From JADLHS01 sp020848635 (GTDB lineage: Bacteria > Verrucomicrobiota > Verrucomicrobiia > Limisphaerales > JADLHS01): a stretch of DNA of 64,000 nucleotides. The stretch lies in contig JBAOIL010000038.1 in the NCBI GenBank assembly GCA_037044975.1, positions 62,001-126,000 of the forward strand, given 5' to 3'. The translations under genes and the position numbers were made by a program. Below, in pieces: positions 1-11,232 of the stretch. Position 1 is the first letter of the stretch. Each line of letters opens with the position of its first letter. The notes beneath the pieces are model-generated. The model was not told the DNA's origin and did not search any database. It saw only the letters and a list, made by a program, of their open reading frames with translations.

Positions 1-1506
<1,506 letters not shown>

Positions 1507-2437
1507 TGCCAGCCTTCTCCAGACACACATCATTGAATAGTCAGCAAGTAGAAATCCCCTTGTCGAAATCAAGGCAGATGTGTGCCGATTTCAATTTCCT
1601 CGGAAGGCAGACCGGAAGGAGTTCTTTTTGGCTTTCAGCTATTTTGCCTGTTGACCGCTGGGGTTTACTACAGAGTCTTTAAGACCTTGCCGGAACATCG
1701 CAATCGTACCTCATGCGCTACGTTCCAAGGACTCCTTCGTAATACCGCATTGGAGCTTCAACCAGCGCTTTGATTTTCTCTTTATCCACTATCTCAGTGC
1801 GTGCCATCTACCAAACCGGCATTGTCTCGAAATAGAACCAGTCCACCGGATGACCAATTTGCAACATTGAATGAGTGAATGACGACAAAATCTGGCTCTT
1901 GTGATTCGTTTTCAGAAAGCCAACCGACTCCTTCTTCTTGACTTCTCGCCTCGCAGCCATACCGCATTCATATTATGACTTCGACAAACCCGAGCTGTGT
2001 TGTATGATCTTAATCGCTAACATTTCGTCATTGTGGCGGAGAAGAAGATACCGTCCGAAGGGCAGCCCCAATGCTGTGATCTACCGTAACCCGTTGCTAA
2101 GCGTGATGTCAAGCTCGCTACATGCTGACGATAGCTTCCGGCTCCAACACGACGCTTCCGCAGCAATCTTCTCGGTTGCGATACTGCATGCCAGGCGATG
2201 TTCTGTGCTATTTGATGCGATTTGATGTCCTGTTTGATGACGACCCTAAGTCCGCGGTTTATTGCGAGTCAACAGGGTTTATTGGTTTTCAAATGCCGCC
2301 ATGTGACGGCAATCAACGGCACAACAATGATCCGGCGGGCCATGATGACGGTAGGACAGATGACTTTCCGAGCCCATCCAGATCATGACAGAGCGGGCAT
2401 GATTCAGTCGTTTTGAGGGCGACTGATGCCACACCGC
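1507..2437. other. Gene-poor stretch, no supported gene
   Basis: About 930 bases between smc and the convergent oxidoreductase gene. It is visibly less GC-rich than its surroundings. The open frames are short (under 100 codons) and none has recognisable motifs or a good start. A minus-strand frame from about 1955 downward reads as a 50-residue basic peptide starting MAARREVKKKESVGFL and ends in a stop. It could be a remnant but is not convincing. Most likely decayed or non-coding sequence. Confidence 0.5.
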
Positions 2438-3799
2438 TCAAGCCCGCTCGGCGTAGGGCAGCTTCCAAGGTTTGCGATATTTCACGCCGACCAGTTTGTC
2501 CGCTTCGCCGTGGTTCGTGATCTTCTCCTTCACCGGATCCCAGGTGAGTTTGTGGCCGGTGCGATAGGCGAGATTGCCGAGGTGCGCCACGCTGGAAACG
2601 TGGTGGCCGATCTCGACGTCCAGCACGGGCGGCTGCCGGGATTTCAGGCAATCCAGGAAGTTGCGAACATGCTGCGGGTGCGGCGCGCCGCTGGGTTTGA
2701 CCTTGCGGGGTTCGAGGTTCGCCTGGCGTTTTTCGCTGACCACTTCGTAGCCGTCGCTGTTGAGAAAGATCGTGCCCTCGGTGCCGGACCACGAGACGCC
2801 CCACGAACGGCCATTGAGGCCCACGCCCAGGCCGCTCTTGTGTTCCCACACGAGCAGGTAACTTGGGAATTCGTAAACCGCGAGCTGCGAGTCGGGTGCC
2901 TCGCGCATGTCGTCCTGCACAAAGATGCCGCCGCTGGAGCAGACATTCTTGGGCGCTTCCGGGCCCATGCCCATCAGGGCCATGTTGATCAGGTGAACGC
3001 CCCAGTCGGTCATCAACCCGCCGGCGTAATCCCAGAACCAGCGGAAGTTGTAGTGGCAGCGGTTCGGGTTGTAGGGGCGCTTGGGAGCGGGCCCGAGCCA
3101 GAGATCGTAGTCCAGTCCAGCGGGTGGGGTCGTATCGGCGGGCCGGCCCATCGTCGGTTGCCAGTCCAGCCACGCCCAAGCCCGGACCAGGCTGATCTGG
3201 CCGAGCTTACCGGACTTCACCAATTCGGCGGCCTCGATGATGTGGTTGCAACTGCGCCACTGCGAACCCATTTGGACAATGCGGTTATGGCGACGGGCGG
3301 CAGCAACCATGGCGCGGCCTTCGGCAATGGTCTTGGCCAACGGTTTTTCCACATACACATCCTTGCCCGCCTGACAGGCCATGATCGTCGGCAACGCATG
3401 CCAATGATCCGGCGTGGCCACAATGACCGCGTCGAGATCCTTACGCTCAAGCACGCGGCGAAAATCTTTCTCTGTCGCCGGCTGCGAACGCCCTTTGCCG
3501 GTGCAAACCTTCACGCCGGCCGCCAGGTGGCTGTCGTCAACATCACAGACCACGGGGCACTCCACCTCGGGATTATCGAGGAAGAATTGGAGATCCCGGC
3601 AGCCCTGGCCGCCACAGCCGATGAGACCGACGCGGATCTTGTCGTTCGGGCCGGGTTCGCCTGCGCGGGTGGTCCGAATGAACGGGCCGGTCAGGGCAAC
3701 GACGCCGGCGGTGAGCGCAGTCTTGCGCATGAATTCACGACGGGTGACGGGTTTCACGGCCGGGCATTCGATGGCTTGGTTGAATTGGTTTTTCATCAT
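2438..3799 (-). CDS. Gfo/Idh/MocA-family oxidoreductase with Tat signal
   Basis: A secreted NAD(P)-dependent sugar or polyol dehydrogenase of the Gfo/Idh/MocA type. The N-terminus has a twin-arginine signal (TRREFMRKTALTAGVVAL), so the protein is exported folded. The mature part opens with a Rossmann fold (KIRVGLIGCGGQG). The family EKP motif (VYVEKPLAKT) and the C-terminal alpha/beta domain follow (GLDYDLWLGPAP, WGVHLINMAL). I chose the MM start at 3799/3796 rather than an upstream in-frame start because the Tat region follows at normal distance. Such exported paralogues are greatly expanded in Verrucomicrobia and Planctomycetes; the substrate cannot be read from sequence. It stands alone and is divergent from the ABC genes. 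Confidence 0.88.
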   Translation of the reverse strand: MMKNQFNQAIECPAVKPVTRREFMRKTALTAGVVALTGPFIRTTRAGEPGPNDKIRVGLIGCGGQGCRDLQFFLDNPEVECPVVCDVDDSHLAAGVKVCTGKGRSQPATEKDFRRVLERKDLDAVIVATPDHWHALPTIMACQAGKDVYVEKPLAKTIAEGRAMVAAARRHNRIVQMGSQWRSCNHIIEAAELVKSGKLGQISLVRAWAWLDWQPTMGRPADTTPPAGLDYDLWLGPAPKRPYNPNRCHYNFRWFWDYAGGLMTDWGVHLINMALMGMGPEAPKNVCSSGGIFVQDDMREAPDSQLAVYEFPSYLLVWEHKSGLGVGLNGRSWGVSWSGTEGTIFLNSDGYEVVSEKRQANLEPRKVKPSGAPHPQHVRNFLDCLKSRQPPVLDVEIGHHVSSVAHLGNLAYRTGHKLTWDPVKEKITNHGEADKLVGVKYRKPWKLPYAERA

Positions 3800-4125
3800 T
3801 AAACGAGTCGTTAACTCACTTCGTAGCCGCCGACCTGGGAACGCGGTCACCTTTCGAGGTGCGCTCCATTCGCCTCCCTACCTCGGCGGCTACAGACGAC
3901 GGAAGGTCATGGGTTTGATCCGTGGAGTGTTTCCTTTCATAGGGGATTCTTTTTGGCTGAGGATCAATCGAGTTGCGCGGATTGTTTGGGTGGCGTGATA
4001 TTTCGTCAATCCTGCAAATCCATTTGGCTGATTTACTCGGGCCCGGGCCCCACGCTTTACGGCCTCCACAACTGCTGATAGGATCTGCCACCAGCAACAT
4101 TGAGCAGCCCAACCCCAGGACCCGC
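3800..4125. other. Divergent intergenic region
   Basis: 326 bases separate the minus-strand oxidoreductase from the plus-strand ABC ATPase. An open frame runs into the ATPase from 3973, but its first 51 residues do not resemble the family, so I treat it as untranslated leader. Promoters for both genes should lie here; I see no clear consensus boxes. Confidence 0.4.
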
Positions 4126-4890
4126 ATGATCCAAGTCGAAGCCCTCACCAAACTCTACGGTGACTTCGTGGCGGTGAACCAGCTTACGTTTTCCGTCCAG
4201 CCCGGCGAGGTGCTGGGTCTGGTCGGGCCCAACGGTGCGGGCAAGACCACCACGTTGCGCTGCCTCGCCGGCATCATTCCACCCACGCGCGGCACGGTGC
4301 GGGTGGGCGGCTATGACCTGGCGCGCGACCCGATCGCCGCCAAGAAACAACTGGCGTTCATGACCGACGAACCACGGCTGTTCGATTACCTCACCGTCGG
4401 GCAGCATCTGAATTTCGTCGCGCGGATTTACCAGGTCGTGAACTGGGAAGAAATCGCCACGCCGCTCCTGGAGGAACTCGAAATCGCCGACAAGCGCGAC
4501 AAACTCCCGGGCGAACTCTCCCGCGGGATGAAGCAAAAACTCGCCATCGCCTGCGGTCTGCTCCATTCGCCCCGGGTGATTTACTTTGACGAACCGCTCA
4601 CTGGCCTGGATCCGCTGGGCATCCGGCGCATGAAGGACTCGATTCTTAAGCGGGCCCGCGATGGGGCGGCCATTATCCTGAGTTCGCACCTGATGCACCT
4701 GGTCGAGCAGATTTGTTCGCACATTCTGATTCTCAAGCGGGGCGGCAAAGTCATTGACGGCTCGATCGCCGAGATCCGCAATCGCTTTTCGCAGGAATCC
4801 GCGGACAACGATCTGGAGGAGGTCTTCCTCCGTGCCACCGCCGAACCGCCGCCGGCGCCGCCCGTAGTAACCCCGCCACCGCCTGCATGA
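4126..4890 (+). CDS. ABC transporter ATP-binding protein
   Basis: A 254-residue ATPase of an ABC-2-like exporter. It has Walker A (GPNGAGKTT), signature (LSRGMKQK), Walker B (VIYFDEPLTGLD) and H-loop (SSHLMH) in the usual order and spacing, then a short Pro-rich tail. The start at 4126 (MIQVEALTKLYGDF) gives the standard N-terminal strand. The stop overlaps the start of the membrane subunit by ATGA, so the two are translationally coupled. The substrate is unknown. Confidence 0.92.
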   Translation: MIQVEALTKLYGDFVAVNQLTFSVQPGEVLGLVGPNGAGKTTTLRCLAGIIPPTRGTVRVGGYDLARDPIAAKKQLAFMTDEPRLFDYLTVGQHLNFVARIYQVVNWEEIATPLLEELEIADKRDKLPGELSRGMKQKLAIACGLLHSPRVIYFDEPLTGLDPLGIRRMKDSILKRARDGAAIILSSHLMHLVEQICSHILILKRGGKVIDGSIAEIRNRFSQESADNDLEEVFLRATAEPPPAPPVVTPPPPA

Positions 4891-6641
4891 CGACCGCGCT
4901 GTTTTACTTGTGGCAAATGTCGGTGCGGAATCGCCTCGTCACGCGGTTCAAACGACTCCGCCAACCGAAGTATCTGGCGGGCGCCATCGTCGGGGGATTG
5001 TATTTCTACTTTTATTTTTTCCGCTGGATGTTCCTGCCGCACGGCTCCGGCCATGGGCCAACCCCGGAAGCGTCCACCCCGCTGGACCCCACACTGCGGG
5101 AATCCATCGGGGCCTTGATTTTGTTCGGGATCGTTTTGCTGGCCTGGATTGTTCCGCGCAAACGCGCGGCCCTGGCCTTCACCGAAGCGGAGATTGCTTT
5201 CCTCTTTTCGGCGCCGATCAGCCGCAGCGGCCTGGTCCATTTCAAATTGCTACGGTCGCAGGCAAGCATCCTGTTCATGGCCATTTTCTTCGCCCTGGTC
5301 TCGCGGGGGTTCCGTGGGGACGGCCGGTTTCTGGTTTTCGCCGCCGGCTGGTGGATCGTGCTTTCAACTTTGAACCTGCACCTCCTCGGCGCATCGTTCG
5401 TACGGACGATGCTGCTTGACCGGGGCATCTCGCATTGGATGCATCGGCTTTTCGTAATTGGACTTGCGCTGGCGGCGTTTGGGGCGGCAGCGGCCTGGAC
5501 CGTCCACTCCCTGCCGCCGCTCACGGATGCCGACCTCACCGGGCGCTCCGCGATCGAGCAATACTTGCGGCAGGCCCTGGTTTCCGGGCCGCTGCCGTAT
5601 GTGCTGTTTCCGTTCCGGCTGGTCGTGCGACCGTATCTTGCCGCAACCGGAATCGCGTTTCTGCACGCGCTCGGTCCGGCGGCATTGCTCCTGGTGGCTC
5701 ATTACTGGTGGGTCATCCGCTCGGACGTGGCCTTCGCAGAAGCCTCATTGGAAGCCTCCCAGAAACTGGCGGAGAAAGTCGCCGCCGTTCGCGCCGGCAA
5801 CTGGCAGAACGCAAACCAGCAGCACAAAGTAAAACGACCACCTTTCACCTTGCGTCCGGTCGGTTGGCCGGCGGTGGCTTTGCTCTGGAAAAACCTGATC
5901 GCCGCGGGTCAGGGGTTCACCGCGCGACTGTGGATTATACTCCTCGTTTCCCTGACCGCCATGGCGGTTGCCATGCGCGGGGTGCTGGCCGATGGCAACT
6001 GGCTCGCCGTCGCGGGGATGTTCACCCTGGCGGTCGGCATCTGGGCGCTGCTCATCGGGCCGCAAATCGTGCGACAGGATTTCCGGCAGGACTTGCCGCA
6101 GGCGGATGTGCTGAAGGCGCTTCCGCTGCGCGGCTGGCAGGTGGCTTTGGGGGAAATCCTCGCGCCGATCGTAATTCTGACCGCCATCCACTGGCTCCTG
6201 CTGACGCTCGCCGTGGTTTGTCTCTCGTTAGCCCAGAGCCTGGGCAAATGGAACGGATTGGTTTGGCCCATCGGCATCGGCACAGCGATGATCCTGCCGG
6301 CGTTGAATGCCATCTCCCTGTTGATTCCGAACGCCGCCGTGTTGCTGTTTCCTTCCTGGTTTCAGCTCGGCCGCGACGCCACGCAAGGCATCGAAGCCAC
6401 CGGGCAAAGACTCATCTTCGCGCTCGGCCAATTTCTGGCCTTCGCCATTGCCTTGCTTCCCGCCGCGCTGGTTTTCACGTTGGTACTGTTCGCGGTGAAG
6501 TCATTCGCCGGGTTGGCCCTGGCCGTGCCCGCCGCCTCCGCCGCGACGGCGATCGTGCTGGCGGTTGAAGCGGGATTGGGGGTGCTGCTGCTGGGCTGGC
6601 TCTTCGAGCGGTTTGATGTTTCGGCGGAGCAGAGCCCTTAA
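4887..6641 (+). CDS. ABC exporter membrane subunit, uncharacterised
   Basis: A 584-residue polytopic membrane protein with roughly ten to twelve hydrophobic segments. An early cytoplasmic stretch (IVPRKRAALAFTEAEIAFLFSAPISRSGL) is typical of large putative ABC exporter permeases in which a paired ATPase drives transport. Start ATG overlaps the ATPase stop. It ends 20 bases before a convergent gene. I recognise the general class, not the substrate. Confidence 0.8.
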   Translation: MTTALFYLWQMSVRNRLVTRFKRLRQPKYLAGAIVGGLYFYFYFFRWMFLPHGSGHGPTPEASTPLDPTLRESIGALILFGIVLLAWIVPRKRAALAFTEAEIAFLFSAPISRSGLVHFKLLRSQASILFMAIFFALVSRGFRGDGRFLVFAAGWWIVLSTLNLHLLGASFVRTMLLDRGISHWMHRLFVIGLALAAFGAAAAWTVHSLPPLTDADLTGRSAIEQYLRQALVSGPLPYVLFPFRLVVRPYLAATGIAFLHALGPAALLLVAHYWWVIRSDVAFAEASLEASQKLAEKVAAVRAGNWQNANQQHKVKRPPFTLRPVGWPAVALLWKNLIAAGQGFTARLWIILLVSLTAMAVAMRGVLADGNWLAVAGMFTLAVGIWALLIGPQIVRQDFRQDLPQADVLKALPLRGWQVALGEILAPIVILTAIHWLLLTLAVVCLSLAQSLGKWNGLVWPIGIGTAMILPALNAISLLIPNAAVLLFPSWFQLGRDATQGIEATGQRLIFALGQFLAFAIALLPAALVFTLVLFAVKSFAGLALAVPAASAATAIVLAVEAGLGVLLLGWLFERFDVSAEQSP

Positions 6642-6660
6642 GCGCGGGCCGTCCCCAATC

Positions 6661-7401
6661 TTATTTCGCCGGCAGCTTCGCCGTCCACGCGCCGCCCTGG
6701 CGGATCAACTGTGGCACACAGGAGTTGGTGAACGCTTTGACGTCGTGGCCGAGCGTGGTCAGGAACACGCGACCCTTACCGTATTCACGGACGAAGGCCA
6801 TGGGATGATCCTGTTTGTCCACTTTCGACGTCGCATCCGCAAGCACATGGATCGGCGCGTCGCCGGTCAGGCAGGTGTAGAGTTCGTCGTCGGTTTCAAA
6901 ATCGCTCAGCCCTCGGGTGACTGGATGCGATTTGTCCACGATGCGCACCGCAAACGGACCGCGCGCGTCGTGCTGGGGTTTGCCCGGTCCCGAACCGTGC
7001 CAGACGCGGCCCACGACGTTCTGAAATTCCGGCCATTCCCCATGCCATGCCCCGCAGGCGAAATGCACGCTCATCAATCCGCCGCCGTTCGCCACGTAGC
7101 GCCGCAGATTCTCGCGCGCCGCTGCGCCTGGGCCGGGCACTTCCCAATTCTGGAAGTGCAGCAGCACGGCCGCATAATTGGTCAGCGCGGCGGAATCGAG
7201 GAAATGCGGGTCTTCGACGAGGCGCACGTCCAGACGTGGGTCCGCTTCGAGGATGCGCTTCAACGTGGGCCCCGTTTCCCGCCAAAGGTGCGCGGGATAA
7301 TCCACACCGGTGACAATCAGGATGCTGGCCTTGTCGGCGGCAGAGGTGGCGTAAACCGCCAACCCTAGCGCCATGAGAATGGAATAGGTTCTGAGCTTCA
7401 T
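6661..7401 (-). CDS. ThuA-like domain protein, secreted
   Basis: About 246 residues with a cleavable signal peptide (MKLRTYSILMALGLAVYATSA). A ThuA-like glutamine-amidotransferase-fold domain follows (ASILIVTGVDYPAHLW, GGGLMSVHFACGAWHGEWPEF, HPVTRGLSDFETDDELYTCL, GKGRVFLTTLGHD). ThuA proteins accompany sugar utilisation and trehalose or keto-sugar metabolism, and are common partners of Gfo/Idh/MocA enzymes. The ATG at 7401 is preferred over a TTG three codons upstream. It is the last gene of a three-gene minus-strand group with the oxidoreductase and isomerase. Confidence 0.82.
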   Translation of the reverse strand: MKLRTYSILMALGLAVYATSAADKASILIVTGVDYPAHLWRETGPTLKRILEADPRLDVRLVEDPHFLDSAALTNYAAVLLHFQNWEVPGPGAAARENLRRYVANGGGLMSVHFACGAWHGEWPEFQNVVGRVWHGSGPGKPQHDARGPFAVRIVDKSHPVTRGLSDFETDDELYTCLTGDAPIHVLADATSKVDKQDHPMAFVREYGKGRVFLTTLGHDVKAFTNSCVPQLIRQGGAWTAKLPAK

Positions 7402-7446
7402 CGAATTCAATAAGTTCCGGGTTGTGCGTCGGCGGCTACGGTTTGT

Positions 7447-8799
7447 TTAAATCAATTTCGTCTGCCCCGGAATGTAAACCGGATACGAACCACTCACCCC
7501 TGGCATCACCGGTGGCGTCATGCCGTCGCGGCAATCCTCCGGCTTTGGCGCATAGGCGAAGTCGGAATGGTTTATCTCCTCCCAGGTGACCTCCTTGCCG
7601 GTATAACAGGAAATCTGACCCATGATCGTCGTCAAGGTGCTGCGCGTCATGTAGTCGCCGTTGTTGATGGGATTGCCGGAGCGGATGGCGGCGAACAGCC
7701 GGTCATGTTCAATTTGGTACGGATTGCAGTCGCCCTGCCAGCGCCAGTTCTTTTGGCCCCAGATGCGGCAGTTCAAAAGCGAGGCCCGGCCTTTCGAACC
7801 GAGGATGATGCTCGACGATTCATCGTAGCAGCCAGTCGTCGTCCGACAGAACGCATAAATCCGCACGCCACTTTCCAGCTCGTAAATCACCGAGTGATGA
7901 TCAAACACATTGCCATATTTGCCCTCGACCATCGTCGAGCGCCCGCCGAGACCGTGGCATTTAACCGGCACCTGTTCGTGCAACACCCAGCGCGCGCGGT
8001 CCAGGTTGTGAACGAGGGATTGGGGCACGTCGTCGCCCGAAAGCCAGGTGAAGTGGTATTGCGAACTGCACTGCCATTCCAATTCGGTCAGGCCCGGCTG
8101 ACGGTCGGTGATGCCGTAGGGAGCGCGCAGGAAGTTCTCTTCGATGGCAATGACTTCGCCGATCTCGCCATCATGGATGCGCTTGACCGTTTCCGCGTAG
8201 CCCGCGTGATAACGACTATGGAGGCCGGAGACGATACTGAGCTTCTTGGTGCACGCCAACTCGCAGGCCTGCTGCAGTTGCTTGATGCCGTAGGGATCAA
8301 TGCCATGCGGTTTCTCGACAAACACGTGCTTCCCCGCCTCGATCGCGGCTTTTGCGTGGAGCGGATGGAACTTCGCGGCGTTGGCAATAAGGACCACGTC
8401 CGAGGCCTCGATGACTTGCTTGTAGCCATCGAACCCCGTGAAACAATGGTCGCTATCCACCTGCACCTGGTCAGGTTTGGCGGTGCGGATGTGGGTGAGC
8501 TTATCCTGGATGCGATCCAGGAAGATGTCGCACATGGCAACGAGCCGCGCGCCCTTGTCGGCGGTGAGCGCCTCCACGATGGCGCCCGAGTTGCGTCCGC
8601 CGCAGCCAATCATGCCCACCTTGATAACATCGCTACCCGCCGCATGGACGGGGGTTACGGCGGCGAGCGTGGCGGCAGTTGCCGTGACGGCGGCAGACTT
8701 AGGCCTGGTTTGGCAGCCCACGCCCAAAGCGGTGGCGGAAGCGGCCGTCGCCGAGGTTTTGAGGAAGGTCCGGCGGGTGATTTCGGTCAGTGGGTTCAT
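7447..8799 (-). CDS. Gfo/Idh/MocA-family oxidoreductase with Tat signal
   Basis: A 450-residue exported sugar dehydrogenase paralogous in fold to the gene at 2438-3799. The N-terminus carries RRTFLKTSATAASATALGVGC, a Tat motif ending in a Cys that could also be lipidated. The Rossmann motif VGMIGCGGRNSGA, the EKP motif (HVFVEKPHGID) and the C-terminal domain follow (SGDDVPQSLVHNLDRA, KCHGLGGRS). The ATG at 8799 is 17 bases after the stop of the upstream isomerase gene. This context suggests stepwise oxidation and isomerisation of a sugar acid or cyclitol. Confidence 0.88.
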   Translation of the reverse strand: MNPLTEITRRTFLKTSATAASATALGVGCQTRPKSAAVTATAATLAAVTPVHAAGSDVIKVGMIGCGGRNSGAIVEALTADKGARLVAMCDIFLDRIQDKLTHIRTAKPDQVQVDSDHCFTGFDGYKQVIEASDVVLIANAAKFHPLHAKAAIEAGKHVFVEKPHGIDPYGIKQLQQACELACTKKLSIVSGLHSRYHAGYAETVKRIHDGEIGEVIAIEENFLRAPYGITDRQPGLTELEWQCSSQYHFTWLSGDDVPQSLVHNLDRARWVLHEQVPVKCHGLGGRSTMVEGKYGNVFDHHSVIYELESGVRIYAFCRTTTGCYDESSSIILGSKGRASLLNCRIWGQKNWRWQGDCNPYQIEHDRLFAAIRSGNPINNGDYMTRSTLTTIMGQISCYTGKEVTWEEINHSDFAYAPKPEDCRDGMTPPVMPGVSGSYPVYIPGQTKLI

Positions 8800-8816
8800 G
8801 GTGGGACGCAGTTTGG

Positions 8817-9686
8817 TTAACCGGTTTCTTTGATTCCAAGGGCTTTGAGCGACTGGCGCAGCCAGGTAAGGGACTGCTCGATCATCGGGCCGCCCTGGCC
8901 CTCGCACTCAATGCTCAACACACCGTCGTAACCGGCGTCGCGCAGCAGCGTGAGGCACTTGCGGATGTTGTCCGCGTTCACGCCACCGCCGAGCGAGCAG
9001 GTGCTCACGGCGATGCCCGTGTCCTTGCCCCGCAATGCGGCGGCGAGCGACGCGGAGACATCCTTCACGTGAACGTGGCTGACCCGCTTGCGGAAGCGCT
9101 GGAGAAATTTTACCGGATTATTCCCGGCGATGAAGGTGTTGCCCGTGTCCATGTTCATTTGCAGCCACGGGCTTTTGACGAACGCCAGCATCTCCGCCAT
9201 ACGATCCGGGTTGGTGGTGAAGTAGCCATGCGGCTCAATGTTCACGATGATTTTGTGCGCCTCGGCTACCTGCAGGATCTGCTCGTAGCTACGTTTCATC
9301 ATCGCCATCGCTTCGGGATCCTTCAGCCCTTCGGGTGCGTGGAGGCCGTCGGTGGTGTCCACGCACGGGCAGCCGATTTGTGCCGCCCAGGCGATGGCCT
9401 TCATCACGTACGGTACGCCGCGCAGCGGGCCGTCGGCTTGCGAGAGCGGATAGGCCGCGTCCACCTGCGAGAATTGCACACCATACTTCTCCATTTTGCA
9501 GCGGAGCAGGACGGGGTCTTCGTACAGGGCAACGTGCGGTTGGTAACCGAGCCCGTGAATCCAGCTCACGCCATCAATCAAACCGCACTCGATGTAGTGG
9601 ACTTGGTTCTTCTGCGCCCATTGGAGGCATTTCTCGAAGGACCAATAGGCGGAATTGAAGGCGTCGGTGTGGAACCCGATTTTCAT
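8817..9686 (-). CDS. Sugar phosphate isomerase/epimerase (TIM barrel)
   Basis: A 289-residue xylose-isomerase-like TIM barrel (AP endonuclease 2 superfamily). It starts MKIGFHTDAFNSAYWSFEKCL and shows metal-ligand segments typical of the family: VNIEPHGYF (Glu), WLQMNMDTGNTF (Asp), RVSHVHVKDVS (His) and GVLSIECEGQGG (Glu). No signal peptide is present, so it is cytoplasmic, unlike the two downstream partners. It is first in a minus-strand group followed by an oxidoreductase and ThuA. The exact substrate is not deducible. Confidence 0.88.
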   Translation of the reverse strand: MKIGFHTDAFNSAYWSFEKCLQWAQKNQVHYIECGLIDGVSWIHGLGYQPHVALYEDPVLLRCKMEKYGVQFSQVDAAYPLSQADGPLRGVPYVMKAIAWAAQIGCPCVDTTDGLHAPEGLKDPEAMAMMKRSYEQILQVAEAHKIIVNIEPHGYFTTNPDRMAEMLAFVKSPWLQMNMDTGNTFIAGNNPVKFLQRFRKRVSHVHVKDVSASLAAALRGKDTGIAVSTCSLGGGVNADNIRKCLTLLRDAGYDGVLSIECEGQGGPMIEQSLTWLRQSLKALGIKETG

Positions 9687-9849
9687 AGGTCTTGATGGTG
9701 GAAGTATGGACCCGAAGGCACTGGAACTGACTCACCGGATTTTGCTCAAGGGCCACCCTCGCTTGGCGGAGCGTGGGGAGAACCTTGTTCCAAGCGATCC
9801 TGCCTTACGAGTTGAAGTCGTTCCGTTCGTCCGCTAGCCTGTCTCAGCT

Positions 9850-11223
9850 ATGACGTTAACTGAAAAAATCCTCGCACGGGCGGCGGGCAAGCCCGCAGTG
9901 CAGGCGGGTGACAATGTTTGGGTGCAGGCGGACGTGTTGATGACCCACGATGTCTGCGGGCCGGGGACGATTGGCGTGTTCAAGCGCGAATTCGGCCAGA
10001 CGGCGAAGGTCTGGGACAAGCACCGCGTCGTCATTATTCCCGATCACTACATTTTCACCGCCGACTCCAAGTCGAATCGCAACGTGGACATTCTCCGCGA
10101 CTTCGTGAAGGAACAGGGCCTGCCCTATTTTTACGACGTGATTGACGACCCGGACGGCTCGTGGCACTTCGATACGTCAAAGGGCATGCTCAAACGACAA
10201 TACGGCTCGCAGTACGCCGGCGTTTGTCACACCGCACTGCCGGCGAAAGGCCATACGCGGCCCGGCGAAATTCTTTTCGGCACGGATTCGCACACCTGCA
10301 TGGCGGGCGCCTTCAACGAATTCGCCACCGGCATCGGCAACACCGACGCGGGCTTCGTCATGGGCACGGGCAAGTTGCTCATCAAAGTCCCCGAGACGAT
10401 GCACTTCCGCCTCGAAGGCAAGATGCAGCCGGGCGTGATGGCGAAAGACATCATTCTGCACTGCATCGGCGAGATCGGTTTCGACGGCGCAACCTACCGC
10501 GCTTTGCAGTTCGACGGACCGGGGGCGTCGAATCTCTCGATGGACGACCGCATGACCATTGCGAACATGGCAATTGAGGCCGGCGGCAAGAACGCCATTT
10601 TTGAATTCGACGCGCGCACGGCGGAATACGTGGACGCGCGCACGCGTTTGAATGGAACGAAGACCAGTTACGATCCGGTCATGCTGGATAAGAATCAGAA
10701 GTTCGTTTACGAGCACACGGTGGACTTGTCCAAACTCGAACCGACGGTCGCCTGCCATCCCGATCCGGGGCAACGGAGGAAGGCGAAGGACATGAGCGAC
10801 GTGAAGCTCGACCGCGCCTACGTCGGCTCCTGCACCGGCGGCAAAACCAGCGACTTCGTGGAATTTGCCCGTGTGTTGCGCGGCAAGAAGGTGACGATTG
10901 ATACTTTCGGAGTGCCTGCGACGCCGGATATTGTTCATGATTTGCAAAGCACGCGCTGGGGTGGTCAAACGATTTGGGACATTTTAATCACGGCTGGCGT
11001 GCAGATGACGGAGAACGCTGGGTGCGCCGCCTGCTTGGGCGGGCCCGTGGACACGTTTGGGCGCATCAACAAATCCGGCATCAAGTGCATCAGCGCCACG
11101 AACCGTAACTTTCCCGGCCGGATGGGCGACAAGGAATCGCAGGTGTTCCTCGCTTCCCCCGCCACGGTCGCGGCCAGCGCCATCACCGGTTGGGTCACGG
11201 ATCCGCGGGAATATTTGAGTTGA
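9850..11223 (+). CDS. leuC: 3-isopropylmalate dehydratase large subunit / aconitase-family protein
   Basis: A 457-residue [4Fe-4S] hydro-lyase large subunit. Visible are the aconitase-family substrate and cluster segments: FGTDSHTCMAGAFNEFATGIGNTD split around the active site, the first cluster Cys in GSCTGGK and the paired cluster Cys in ENAGCAACLGG. LeuC isomerises 2- to 3-isopropylmalate in leucine synthesis together with LeuD. No leuD follows; the next gene is convergent. Related enzymes (homoaconitase, citraconate or dimethylmalate hydratases) share this length, so LeuC is the likeliest but not the only reading. Confidence 0.82.
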   Translation: MTLTEKILARAAGKPAVQAGDNVWVQADVLMTHDVCGPGTIGVFKREFGQTAKVWDKHRVVIIPDHYIFTADSKSNRNVDILRDFVKEQGLPYFYDVIDDPDGSWHFDTSKGMLKRQYGSQYAGVCHTALPAKGHTRPGEILFGTDSHTCMAGAFNEFATGIGNTDAGFVMGTGKLLIKVPETMHFRLEGKMQPGVMAKDIILHCIGEIGFDGATYRALQFDGPGASNLSMDDRMTIANMAIEAGGKNAIFEFDARTAEYVDARTRLNGTKTSYDPVMLDKNQKFVYEHTVDLSKLEPTVACHPDPGQRRKAKDMSDVKLDRAYVGSCTGGKTSDFVEFARVLRGKKVTIDTFGVPATPDIVHDLQSTRWGGQTIWDILITAGVQMTENAGCAACLGGPVDTFGRINKSGIKCISATNRNFPGRMGDKESQVFLASPATVAASAITGWVTDPREYLS

Positions 11224-11232
11224 GCCGGTTGG

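Noticed and set aside
1507..2437. Mobile element or toxin-antitoxin remnant in the low-GC stretch after smc
   Set aside because: No terminal repeats, transposase motifs or toxin-like frames could be recognised; only short, unsupported frames.
2426..3802. 458-codon plus-strand frame opposite the Gfo/Idh/MocA gene
   Set aside because: Antisense shadow; the minus strand has Tat, Rossmann and EKP motifs.
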